Shown here: positions 1 to 9,200 of the stretch, piece by piece
Position numbering within the stretch: position 1 is the first letter of the stretch
Layout: each line of letters opens with the position of its first letter
Assembly: GCA_018700895.1 (NCBI GenBank)
Contig: JABIUV010000052.1
Span: 1 to 64,000 of the forward strand
Length of the DNA: 64,000 nt
Direction: 5' to 3'
Source of the DNA: Bacteroidota bacterium
GTDB taxonomy: Bacteria > Bacteroidota > Bacteroidia > NS11-12g > UBA9320
Made by a program: the position numbers and the translations under genes
The notes under the pieces: model-generated
Seen by the model: only the letters and a program-made list of their open reading frames with translations
What the model was told of the DNA's origin: nothing
Database searches by the model: none

Positions 1-1148
1 ATTTTGATAGGCTTGAAACTAAACTTGAAATGCAAGTTAGATGGCAATGCTGCTTTAACATCTTTTCTGTCAAAGTATGATTGGAATAATGCAACATCAT
101 TTGCATCTATATATCCTATCTCAGCAGAAGGTGCCCAGCTTTCTCCGCCGTTAGCTATGTTTGGTATTAACTTAGATATTACCGGATTTTCGGCTTGCAG
201 CTGCTCTTTTGATTTTTGTGGAACAGAATCACCGCTCAGCGAATCACCTTCGAGCGAACCGTCAAGATCTCCATTCTCATCTAATGTTCCGTTTTCAGTA
301 GTCGGAGTCTCGGCTGCTGCCGTAGTTGTTTCTTGCTCACTACCTAGGTTAGCCAGCTGCGTTTCTCCGTATATGATTTTGTTTACTTGGTCCAAGTACT
401 CATAACCTTTGTAGTTTGGAAATACTTTCCAAAACTCAAGATTTGCAGATGAAGTAAGTAGATCTCTCACACGCTGTGGGTTATCTACACCCGGAAGCTC
501 CACTAAAATACGTCCGTTATCTAAACGTTGTACATTAGGCTGAGCAACACCAAACTTATCTATACGTGTGCTTACGATTTCAAATGCTCTGCTTATGGCA
601 CTTTCGCTTTCACGCTTTAGGTAATCAAATACCTCATCGTTGGTTGAGTTATAACCATTAGGCAATTCTGCCTCTAATCCTCTTCCGAAGAATGTACTTG
701 CTACCTTACCATCTGGAGATAGTTCTTTGTAGTTTTTAGCCAGTAGATCTACAAAATTTTGTTGACCCAAAAACTCTTCTCTTGATTTTGCTATTGCTTG
801 TAGTAGCTTCTCATCAGTAGTCTTACCCGCCATTTTTTCGATAACAGCAGCAGTCTCTACCTCAAGAGTTACGTTCATACCACCCTGCAAGTCAAGACCA
901 AGGTTTAACTCGTTCTCTTTGCACTCTTGGTACGTAAACCCTAAACCTGGATAAACTTCCTCTTGGCTCATACTATCTAAATATCTACGTTCAAAAGAGT
1001 CTTTCACTACTTGGTCAGTTGAGAAACTAGCGGCTACCGCTTTAGCTTTGTTCTCTACATTGTTGGTCACGAATGTGAACGACAATTGATAAAAACTAGC
1101 CAAAATAAGTAAGACCGAAATAAATTGGATAAATCCTTTATTGTTCAT
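1..1148 (-). CDS. secDF: Protein translocase SecDF, N-terminal part (runs off the left edge)
   Basis: Membrane subunit of the Sec translocase that uses the proton-motive force to complete protein export. About 380 residues are visible. The N-terminus (MNNKGFIQFISVLLILASF) is the first membrane helix, followed by a large periplasmic region with the SecD hallmark LGLDLQGGMNVTLEVE and later GRILVELPGVDNPQRVRDLL. An acidic, Thr/Ser-rich linker (rich in ETTTAAAE and DGDLxGS-like residues) interrupts the periplasmic domain near residues 260-310. The remaining SecD and the SecF half, fused in Bacteroidetes, lie outside the window. ATG is at 1146-1148, with a TATTTTTG promoter box about 45 bases upstream. 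Confidence 0.93.
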   Translation of the reverse strand, partial: MNNKGFIQFISVLLILASFYQLSFTFVTNNVENKAKAVAASFSTDQVVKDSFERRYLDSMSQEEVYPGLGFTYQECKENELNLGLDLQGGMNVTLEVETAAVIEKMAGKTTDEKLLQAIAKSREEFLGQQNFVDLLAKNYKELSPDGKVASTFFGRGLEAELPNGYNSTNDEVFDYLKRESESAISRAFEIVSTRIDKFGVAQPNVQRLDNGRILVELPGVDNPQRVRDLLTSSANLEFWKVFPNYKGYEYLDQVNKIIYGETQLANLGSEQETTTAAAETPTTENGTLDENGDLDGSLEGDSLSGDSVPQKSKEQLQAENPVISKLIPNIANGGESWAPSAEIGYIDANDVALFQSYFDRKDVKAALPSNLHFKFSFKPIK

Positions 1149-1193
1149 TATATCTATATTCTGTTAGATGTTTTGCGAAAAATTTAAAGGCTG

Positions 1194-1201
1194 CAAAAAT
1201 A
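1194..1201 (-). promoter_or_regulatory. -7 box of secDF promoter
   Basis: Reading the minus strand, TATTTTTG fits the Bacteroidetes -7 consensus TAnnTTTG. A TTG lies 20 bases further upstream as a candidate -33 element. The implied 5' leader of secDF is roughly 40 bases. Confidence 0.5.
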
Positions 1202-1271
1202 TATTTATCTACCAAACTTAGCAATTAAAGTTTAGCTCCATTTCTAAGGCCATTTTGAGCAGAATAAATGG

Positions 1272-1901
1272 TTATTTCTCCCCTATTACTTCATTGAATT
1301 TTGCAATCACATTTTGCAAGCATTCATCAAAGTTTTCATTGTTATTGATTATGTAATCTGCCTCTGGTTTGTGTGGTTTCAGAAACTCATCATAGGCAGG
1401 TAACACATGGTTATCCCATTGGTACATCACCTCATCATTAGTCATACCTCGCTCGGCAGTATCTCTCGCAAGCCTCCTTTTGAGCGTAACCTCGTCATCT
1501 GCGTGAATGTACAATCGGTAATCATACATCTTATTAAGGGATTTGTCTGCAAACACAAAAAGTCCTTCTAACAGAATAATAGGCGCCGGTTTGTAGGTGA
1601 TTTCCTTTGGAAAAATATCAGGATTATTAAACGTGTACTCTACGAGTTTCACCGTATCTCCTTTGAGCAACTTACGGAGGTCTTTTTTTATCCGGCCAAA
1701 ATCAATGCCTGTAGGGTGATCAAAGTTCACTTTCCCATTTTCATCTCTAAGTTGTTCGGACAAGCCCTTGTAGTAATTATCTTGTGTTATAACGCAGACT
1801 TTATCTTGGCCAAAAACCTCACTAAGTTTTTTGATGAAGGTTGTTTTGCCAGAGGCACTACCACCTGCTAAACCTACTAAAAATGTATCTGACCGTTGCA
1901 A
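1272..1901 (-). CDS. udk: Uridine kinase
   Basis: Phosphorylates uridine and cytidine to UMP and CMP in pyrimidine salvage (cytosol). The 209-residue protein has the Walker A loop GGSASGKTTF at residues 14-23, then DNYY and the HPTGIDF segment typical of uridine kinases, and the lid region RRLARDTAERG. Length fits the family. The start is a TTG at 1899-1901; no in-frame ATG precedes the P-loop, and a TACATTCG promoter box ends only four bases upstream, which leaves no room for a longer N-terminus and implies a leaderless message. Confidence 0.92.
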   Translation of the reverse strand: MQRSDTFLVGLAGGSASGKTTFIKKLSEVFGQDKVCVITQDNYYKGLSEQLRDENGKVNFDHPTGIDFGRIKKDLRKLLKGDTVKLVEYTFNNPDIFPKEITYKPAPIILLEGLFVFADKSLNKMYDYRLYIHADDEVTLKRRLARDTAERGMTNDEVMYQWDNHVLPAYDEFLKPHKPEADYIINNNENFDECLQNVIAKFNEVIGEK

Positions 1902-1905
1902 GCTG

Positions 1906-1913
1906 CGAATGTA
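1906..1913 (-). promoter_or_regulatory. -7 box of udk promoter (leaderless)
   Basis: TACATTCG on the minus strand, one mismatch to TAnnTTTG, four bases before the TTG start of udk. The expected transcription start coincides with the start codon. Confidence 0.45.
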
Positions 1914-1994
1914 AAATATCCCTATAAATCTGATGCGATTATTTCAATAGTTTGAGGTTAATCAAAAAAATGGGATGCAATATGAAGTTTATTC

Positions 1995-2002
1995 TATTTT
2001 TG
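1995..2002 (+). promoter_or_regulatory. -7 box of TPR lipoprotein promoter (leaderless)
   Basis: TATTTTTG matches TAnnTTTG and is followed by ACCA and then the ATG at 2007. Transcription would begin at or next to the start codon. No good -33 element is seen at the usual spacing. Confidence 0.45.
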
Positions 2003-2006
2003 ACCA

Positions 2007-2777
2007 ATGAAACAACCCATCTCCAAGGCTATTTGCGGACTATTCCTGCTAGGCGTTTTATTGTCATCGTGCGAAGGAATTATGAATTCTGCAAAAATAA
2101 ATCAAGAAAACGACAAAGGACTCCAACTGTATCTCACCGGGGAATCAGAAGAGAGTATCGTTCATTTCAAAAATGCACTAAGTTACAACCCGAGGGACAA
2201 AGAAACACGAGCTACTATTAATAGAAACATTGCATTGGCATTCAATGCAATGCTAGAAACAGATTCATCACTTGCGTACCACAAAAAAGCTGCGGAGTGT
2301 TATAATAGAGGTGAGTATGGCTACTTGCTCAATATGGCTGACGCCAACCTACAGCAAGACCAAACAGAAGCTGCTCTCACCAAATTACTCAAAGCAAACG
2401 CCTTACAACCTGATGACTTAGGTATCCACAATTCTTTAGGACTTATATACCTAGGAGAATATGATTATGATTTTTTTGATGGCGAGAAGGCCTTGAAACA
2501 TAATCTCAAAACCTATGAACTTGGAAAAGACATCATATCAGAACAGGTGCTTGCTCAAACATATATGTTACTTGACGATTTCGAAAACGCCAAGAAGCAT
2601 CTAACAACTGTATACATCCAATACCCCGAAATAGCTCAAGACATCCTGGACTGGGTAGAAGGAAAAATAATGTTAGAGGAAAAGTTAGATTTAGAAAAGT
2701 CATTTCAGCTGATCCTTGAACTAGACCCCGAAAAAGAAGAGGCCATCTCGCAAGTAAGAGAAGATTGGGGAGTGTAA
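2007..2777 (+). CDS. TPR-repeat lipoprotein
   Basis: Probable outer-membrane or periplasmic lipoprotein of 256 residues. It begins with a lipoprotein signal peptide (MKQPISKAICGLFLLGVLLSSC), with Cys22 as the likely lipidation site. The rest is a series of tetratricopeptide-like helix pairs, for example GLQLYLTGESEESIVHFKNAL (residues ~38-58) and AALTKLLKANALQPDDLGIHNSLG, that usually form protein-binding surfaces. I do not recognise a specific family. It is transcribed alone, divergent from udk, and stands 160 bases upstream of the efflux operon regulator. Function unknown. Confidence 0.75.
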   Translation: MKQPISKAICGLFLLGVLLSSCEGIMNSAKINQENDKGLQLYLTGESEESIVHFKNALSYNPRDKETRATINRNIALAFNAMLETDSSLAYHKKAAECYNRGEYGYLLNMADANLQQDQTEAALTKLLKANALQPDDLGIHNSLGLIYLGEYDYDFFDGEKALKHNLKTYELGKDIISEQVLAQTYMLLDDFENAKKHLTTVYIQYPEIAQDILDWVEGKIMLEEKLDLEKSFQLILELDPEKEEAISQVREDWGV

Positions 2778-2907
2778 GCATAATTCATAAATGCTAATGG
2801 TTACGAGAATCGTGAAGTACTCCTGTCATCTCTGCCCCATTCATTCTATTTTCTGAATTTTGAGCTCTGATTAAGACGAACGAAGGTTTTCTTCGATAAA
2901 AAACCGC

Positions 2908-2935
2908 GGAAACTATTTGCTTACTAAAAGTTTCC
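2908..2935. promoter_or_regulatory. Candidate TetR operator (inverted repeat)
   Basis: Arms GGAAACT (2908-2914) and AGTTTCC (2929-2935) form a perfect 7-bp inverted repeat with a 14-base spacer; outer GC-rich bases extend the symmetry imperfectly. It covers the -33 element (2916-2919) and the spacer of the promoter just before the TetR gene, the expected place for an autoregulatory operator. Confidence 0.5.
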
Positions 2936-2947
2936 TGCGTGTATTTG
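2916..2947 (+). promoter_or_regulatory. Promoter of the tetR-efflux operon
   Basis: TTTG (2916-2919), 20-base spacer, TGTATTTG (2940-2947; one mismatch to TAnnTTTG). It drives tetR and probably the three efflux genes behind it. The TTG chosen as tetR start lies nine bases downstream. Confidence 0.5.
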
Positions 2948-2956
2948 CACCTTAAT

Positions 2957-3574
2957 TTGGAAGAAGCAAATAAAATATTGCAAGGTGCTGCCTCACTCTT
3001 TATGCGAATAGGCATCAAAAGTGTGAGTATGGATGACATAGCCCGCGAGATAGGTGTGAGCAAAAAAACCATCTATAAGCACTACAGCGACAAAAAAGAA
3101 CTGGTACTACGCGTAATAGAAGCCGACCACAGGAACGAGATGAAGGCTTGTGAAGAATGCTACAAAACGGGCGAAAACGCGGTGCAAAAAATGATAGACA
3201 TCAGCAGGCACATTAGCAACCATCACCGAGACACCAACCTTACCGTGTTGTACGATTTGCAGAAGTATTACCCCGAGGCGTGGGATAGAGTAAGTGAGTT
3301 TCAGAAAGAATTCATACAACACGCCATAGGCCAAAACATAGAAGAAGGAAAACATGAAAAACTGTATAGAGCAGATTTGGATGTATTCACCACAGCCTCT
3401 ATGTACGGGACACTCATACGCGGTATGATGAAGCAATTAGCCTCCCGCCAAAATACTTACGACTTTAAAACATTACACCTGCAAATGGTAAGCTATCACC
3501 TCTACGGCATTTGTACTTCAACAGGAAGAGCCTACCTCAAACAACATATTAATGAAATAACCAACGAAAAATAA
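2957..3574 (+). CDS. TetR/AcrR-family transcriptional regulator
   Basis: One-domain repressor controlling the adjacent efflux genes by inference. The N-terminal helix-turn-helix is clear: ILQGAASLFMRIGIKSVSM, then DDIAREIGVSKKTIYKHYSD, followed by a variable C-terminal ligand/dimer domain. About 205 residues, normal for the family. I chose the TTG at 2957 (MEEANKILQG...) because the upstream GTG at 2939 overlaps the promoter's -7 box and the first ATG (3002) would delete helix 1. The stop overlaps the next start (TAATG at 3572-3576), showing tight coupling with the tolC-like gene. A palindrome over the promoter suggests autoregulation. Confidence 0.88.
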   Translation: MEEANKILQGAASLFMRIGIKSVSMDDIAREIGVSKKTIYKHYSDKKELVLRVIEADHRNEMKACEECYKTGENAVQKMIDISRHISNHHRDTNLTVLYDLQKYYPEAWDRVSEFQKEFIQHAIGQNIEEGKHEKLYRADLDVFTTASMYGTLIRGMMKQLASRQNTYDFKTLHLQMVSYHLYGICTSTGRAYLKQHINEITNEK

Positions 3575-4893
3575 TGCGATCTACATTTACATTTACCACC
3601 CTCATTTTGACCATACTGATATATGCTCAAAATACTGAACCACTTTCCCTCTCGCTAGACGAAGCCATTGCCTCTGCGTTACAGAACCAAGTAACACTCA
3701 AAAATGCCCAATTGGACATTGATTATGCCAATACGCAGGTTTCTGAAGTGAAAGCACAAGGATTACCACAAGTAAACGGCACTGGAAACTTCATGCACAG
3801 TTTCTTGGTACCTACTTCTATTATTCCTGGCGAATTTGCGGGAGGTGCACCAGGGTCTACCATCCCAGTGCAATTTGGCGTACCATTTACAGCTACTGCT
3901 GGAGTAGGTGTTCAGCAACTACTATTCGATGGCACCTTCTTTTTAGGACTCAAGGCCGCTTCCGAATTTGTGAACATAAGCAAACTTAGCTTAGAGTCAA
4001 GTGAAATAGAAGTGAAAGAAGCCGTGACTAAAGCCTACTATATGGCTCTAATTTCTGAACAAAATATTGCTCAGCTAAGCGAGAGTCTTACCAATATAGA
4101 AAACCTAAAAGAAGAAACCAAAAAGTTGTACGAAGAGGGATTTGCCGAGCAGCTGGATGTAGACCGATTGGTTCTATCGGTAAGTACTCTAGAGATAAAT
4201 ATCGCTAAGCTAAAAAGTCAGGCAGGTCTTACTAAGCAACTATTGCTTAACACTATGGGGCTGGAAGTTACGAAATCCGTAATTCTCACCTCTAAGTTAC
4301 CCGCGATAGACAGCACTAAAACGACGGAACTGAATGCAGGCAACAGAGTGGAAATGAAACTACTCGACCAACAACAACGTCTCAATGAGTTGACATTCAA
4401 GCGATATAAAATGGGATACTTACCCAGTTTATACGGTAGTTTTTCCTATGGAGCAAACACTTTTGCAACCGAAAATCAGTTTGGAGATTTGGGCGGAGAA
4501 TGGTTTGGAAATGGTAGCTACGGCATTGCCCTAAGTGTACCCATTTTTGATGGTTTCTACAAAAAGGCTAAAATGGACCAAGCCAAAATAGATATTAGAA
4601 AAACAGAAAACACCAAACAGCAGCTTGCACAGAGCGTCAGTCTCCAGATAAATCAAGCAAAAACTACTTATGACAACGCACTAAAAACGTTGGAGTTGCA
4701 AGAAAAAACCAAAACATTGGCTGAACGTATATATAAAACCACTCAAATCAAATTTAAAGAAGGAGTAGGAAGCAGTTTTGAAATGATAAACGCGGAAAGT
4801 GAGCTCACCACAGCACATACCAACTACCTAAATGCACTCTACGAACTGAACGTAGCGAAAATAGACTTAAACAAAGCCCTAGGAACATTATAA
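3574..4893 (+). CDS. TolC-family outer-membrane efflux protein
   Basis: Outer-membrane channel of a tripartite RND efflux pump. The 439-residue protein has a signal peptide (MRSTFTFTTLILTILIYAQN) and two TolC-type repeats: LSLDEAIASALQNQVTLKNA near residue 25, and the second-half sequence GIALSVPIFDGFYKKAKMDQAKIDI near 310-335, with long heptad-rich helices. It overlaps tetR by one base and is followed after 51 bases by the adaptor gene. Substrate cannot be told from sequence. Confidence 0.92.
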   Translation: MRSTFTFTTLILTILIYAQNTEPLSLSLDEAIASALQNQVTLKNAQLDIDYANTQVSEVKAQGLPQVNGTGNFMHSFLVPTSIIPGEFAGGAPGSTIPVQFGVPFTATAGVGVQQLLFDGTFFLGLKAASEFVNISKLSLESSEIEVKEAVTKAYYMALISEQNIAQLSESLTNIENLKEETKKLYEEGFAEQLDVDRLVLSVSTLEINIAKLKSQAGLTKQLLLNTMGLEVTKSVILTSKLPAIDSTKTTELNAGNRVEMKLLDQQQRLNELTFKRYKMGYLPSLYGSFSYGANTFATENQFGDLGGEWFGNGSYGIALSVPIFDGFYKKAKMDQAKIDIRKTENTKQQLAQSVSLQINQAKTTYDNALKTLELQEKTKTLAERIYKTTQIKFKEGVGSSFEMINAESELTTAHTNYLNALYELNVAKIDLNKALGTL

Positions 4894-4944
4894 ACCACAC
4901 ATAAGAAACCAATCATCTACCATCCTACAATTTTTAATAACCAA

Positions 4945-6087
4945 ATGAAAAATATAATCGTATCCCTATCCATCATCGCTCTTTTTGCAGCGTGCGGCGG
5001 TAAAACTCAAAACAAGTTAGAGCTAAAACGTGCCGAACTAGATTCACTCCAATCTGAAATGACGAATCTAAAAGCAGCCATAGCGTCGGTACAAGAAGAT
5101 ATAAAAGAACTAGACACCAGTGCTAGAGCAAACGCAATAGCCGTTATGGCAACCGAAATAACCAAAGGAGCGTTCAGAAATCCTTTTCAAGTACAAGGTC
5201 TGATAGAGTCTGACCAAAATGTAATGGTATCGCCTGAAGTTCCAGCTAAAATTACCCGCATATTGGTAAAAGAAGGACAACGCGTAATCAAGGGACAAGT
5301 AATAGCAACACTCGACGGAAGCACTGCCAGCTCACAGATTGCAGAACTAGAAGGTGCTCTTAGTCTTGCCAAAATCAACTATGAAAAACAAAAGAGGCTC
5401 TGGAAGCAAAACATCGGAAGTGAAATGCAATACCTGCAAGCCAAAAATCAATACGAAAACTTACAAAACAGTATTACTACTGCTAGAACACAGCTTGGCA
5501 AATACTCGCTGCGTTCGCCTATCAGCGGCACAGTAGATGAGCTTATGGCTAATGAAGGTGAACTCGTAGGCGGAATGACCAGTGGCCCAGTGGCTCGTGT
5601 TGTGAATTTGAAAGATATCAAGATAAAGGCCAACGTGTCTGAAAAATACCTTGGGAAAATAAAGAAGGGTCAAACGGTAGATGTGGAGTTTCCTTCGCTT
5701 GGAATTAAAATGACCGAAAAGATATCATCGGTAAGTAATGTCATAGATGTAAATAATAGAACATTCGTAGTGTACGTAAAGCCTAGCAAGAATTTGAGCA
5801 AACTAAGACCAAACTTGCTTTCTATGATTACGGCGTATGATTTTGAAGATAGTGACGCCATAAGTGTACCTACTAAGTTGGTAAGAACCGACGGTGAAAA
5901 ATACTTTGTGTACACCATAGCAACCAACGGCAGCAAAAAGACGGTAGAAAAACGCTTTATCGAAATAGAGCAGCAATTCCCAAGTGAGACCGTGGTAAAA
6001 TCAGGACTAGCTCCTGGCGACTTGCTCATTACCGAAGGAGTAAATAGCGTCATAGTGGGCGATGAAATAAAAATAGTAAAGGAGTAA
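4945..6087 (+). CDS. RND efflux periplasmic adaptor (membrane fusion protein)
   Basis: Links the inner-membrane pump to the TolC-like channel. The 380-residue protein has a lipoprotein signal with cysteine in LFAACGGK (Cys17), an N-terminal coiled coil (LKRAELDSLQSEMTNLKAA), then the biotinyl-lipoyl half-motifs around VSPEVPAKITRILVKEGQ and LRSPISGTVDELMANEGE flanking an alpha-hairpin, and a beta-barrel and membrane-proximal domain (VVKSGLAPGDLLITEGVN). The extra N-terminal coiled coil before the lipoyl domain is somewhat unusual. Same operon as tetR and tolC. Confidence 0.92.
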   Translation: MKNIIVSLSIIALFAACGGKTQNKLELKRAELDSLQSEMTNLKAAIASVQEDIKELDTSARANAIAVMATEITKGAFRNPFQVQGLIESDQNVMVSPEVPAKITRILVKEGQRVIKGQVIATLDGSTASSQIAELEGALSLAKINYEKQKRLWKQNIGSEMQYLQAKNQYENLQNSITTARTQLGKYSLRSPISGTVDELMANEGELVGGMTSGPVARVVNLKDIKIKANVSEKYLGKIKKGQTVDVEFPSLGIKMTEKISSVSNVIDVNNRTFVVYVKPSKNLSKLRPNLLSMITAYDFEDSDAISVPTKLVRTDGEKYFVYTIATNGSKKTVEKRFIEIEQQFPSETVVKSGLAPGDLLITEGVNSVIVGDEIKIVKE

Positions 6088-6201
6088 AATTGACCATTTG
6101 ATAGAGGATATAAAGATCTAAGACAATTTAGTACGTGCCACTGTTTGGTCCTGTACTCCCGTCATAAATCTTAAATCATACATCATATATCTGCGAATAA
6201 T

Positions 6202-9200
6202 ATGAGTAAAATACAAGAAATAATAAAAGAGTTTAAACTCTCCACCTGGGCGGTGAATAATAAGACGAGTGTGTACGTGATCATTGGGATACTACTTATT
6301 GTAGGTTTCAAAAGCTACACCTCTATGCCTAAAGAAAGTTTTCCTGAGATAAAACAACCTATCATCTATATCAATACTGCCTACCCTGGCAACTCACCTA
6401 TAGATATGGAAAACCTGGTAACTCGACCTATAGAGAAGGAGATTAATACCATCTCGGGTTTGAAAAAACTGACATCTACAAGTATCCAAGACTTTTCTAT
6501 CATCGTAGCCGAGTTTGAGTTCACCGTAGATGGCAGCGAGGCTTTATTGGACGTAAAGGATGCCATAGACAAGGCTCAAATGAACCTGCCAAACGACCTT
6601 CCTGCTGATCCTAGTGTTATGGAAATGGACTTTAGCGAGATGCCAGTGATGAACGTAAATGTCTCTGGACCTTACAACCAAGAAAAGCTAAAAGAATTTG
6701 CGGAGCTACTGCAAGATAAGTTTGAGTCGCTAAGCGAGGTAAGTGCAGCGGATATTAGTGGACTAACCGAAGAAGAGGTGGAAATATCCATAAACCGTGT
6801 CAAAATGGAAGCCTTGGAACTATCACTTATGGATATAGAGCAGGCTGTAAGAAATGAGAACGTCACCATGTCTGGTGGCGACATCAAGAGTGTGGAGGGC
6901 AGCGATATCACCCGTAGAAACATCCGTATAGCTGGTGAGTTCAAAAATTGGGGAGACATAGAAAATGTCATTGTAAAAAACGAGTTTCAAAACATTGTTT
7001 ATCTGCGTGACATAGGTACCGTAAATTTTGGCCCTAAGGAATCTACCAGCTTTGCTCGACTCAATGGAGAACCAGTGGTATCACTCGACATCAAGAAAAA
7101 AAGTGGCGGCAACCTAATAGTTGCAGCTGATAAAATTCAAGAAATCGTAAAAATAGCCAAGCAAAGTTCACTACCCAAGGACCTGGAAGTGGTCATCACT
7201 AATGACCAAAGTAAGATGACGAAAAACATGGTAAACAACCTAGAGAACAGTATCATTATGGGTGTTCTGCTGGTAGTAGGTGTTTTGGTATTCTTCTTGG
7301 GAGTGCGTAACTCACTTTTTGTGGGTATTGCCATACCGCTAAGTATGCTTATGGGTATAGCTATACTCAACTACAGTGGCACTACGCTCAATATGATGGT
7401 ACTCTTCTCGCTTATTCTCGCACTTGGTATGTTGGTAGACAATGGTATTGTAATTGTAGAAAATGTATACCGACAGTATTCTGAGAGAGGCAGAACCAAG
7501 GACCGTTCGTCTATAGAAGGTACGGGAGAGGTAGCAACAGCTATTATCGCATCTACCGCTACTACTGTGGCGGCCTTTGTGCCGCTTATGTTTTGGCCAA
7601 GTTTGATGGGTGAATTCTTCAAGTACTTACCTATTACACTCATCATCGTGTTATCTTCTTCATTGTTCGTAGCATTGGTAGTGAATCCGGTGCTTACAGC
7701 AGATTGGATGAAACTTGGGAACTCCGAGAAATCAAAGAACAGTAAGTTTTGGGTTCGTAATTTGATAATGTTAGTCGTAGCCGTTTTATTTTATTTGGGC
7801 GGTAAAGGCATCTTGGGAGGACTGTTTATAGCTGCAATTATTATTTCTATCGTAAATCGTTATGTTCTTACTCCTGGCGGAAATTACTTTATGGCTAACT
7901 CTATGCCTAAAATAGAGAATGTATATGCCCGTTTCTTGCGATTCGCTCTTGTTGGATGGAAACCGGTATTGTTCCTTATCGGAATTATCGTTTTCTTCAT
8001 TTTTACGATGGTACTATTCGCAGTAAATCCACCACCGGTGGTGTTCTTCCTCGATAGTGAGCCTAATTATGTGAATGTATACATAGAAACACCGCTAGGC
8101 ACAGATATAGAACGCACCAATGAAATTACTAAAAAGCTCGAAGCTAGAATACTTCCAGCTATTGCCAATGACAGTGCAATTGTAGAAGCAGTATTGGCTC
8201 AAGTAGGTGAGAAAACTTCAGACCCTAATGAAGGACCGCAGAGTGGCTCTTCTCCACATAAGGCTCGTATTACGGTTTCATTCTTAGAGTATGAAAAACG
8301 TGTATTCTTATCGGAAACGAGCACCAGTGAGATTATGAAAAACATCAAAGCTGCGTGTGCAGATTTCCCGGAGGCACAGCTCACCTTTGCCAAAGATAAC
8401 ATGGGACCGCCAGCGGGTAAACCCATTAATCTGGAGGTAAAAGGCGAGGACTACCTTACGCTTATAGCAGAGGTAGAGAAAATAAAGGTTAAGATGGAAG
8501 CTGAAAACCTAAAAGGTGTAGATCAGCTAAAAACGGATCTTGAACTTGGGAAACCAGTACTAGAAATCGACATAAACCAAGAGTCGGCTCGTCGCTTTGG
8601 GCTAAGTACCTTTCAGATAGCTAGCACCATACGTACTGCACTCCTCGGAAAAGAAATATCTAAATACAAAGAAGGAGAGGACGATTACGAGATTCAGCTA
8701 CGTTTTCAGGAGGATTACAGATACAATCTCAATAACCTACTGAACACGCGTATCACATTCAGAAATATGGCTACTGGTAAAATAAGTCAAGTGCCTATCA
8801 GTGCTGTTGCCAATGTGAAGTACAATTCGACTTATGGTTCTGTGAAACGTAAAGACTTAAATCGTGTGATCACCATCTACTCCGAAATAGAAGAAGGTGC
8901 TAATGCCAATGCTCTGGTAGGTAAATACAAGGCTATGCTAGCCGATCACGAGATGAAACCGGGATATGAGTTCAAATTTACAGGAGAGCAGCAAGAGCAA
9001 GATGAATCTATGGCCTTCTTAGGAGGGGCTATGATGCTTGCTATGTTCCTCATATTCCTTATCATCGTTACACAATTTAACTCTGTGGCTGGGCCTTTTA
9101 TCATTATGCTATCGGTGGTTTTTAGTACTATCGGTGTGTTCTTAGGGTTCTCGCTTACAGGTACTACATTCTCTATTATGATGACCGGTATTGGTATCAT

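Noticed and set aside
1952..2221. 89-codon frame overlapping the TPR lipoprotein in another frame
   Set aside because: Basic, repeat-free translation; the overlapping frame has a proper lipoprotein signal and TPR helices.
6088..6201. Separate promoter for the RND pump gene
   Set aside because: The 114-base gap contains only a poor TATCTGCG-like box; transcription from the tetR promoter is simpler.
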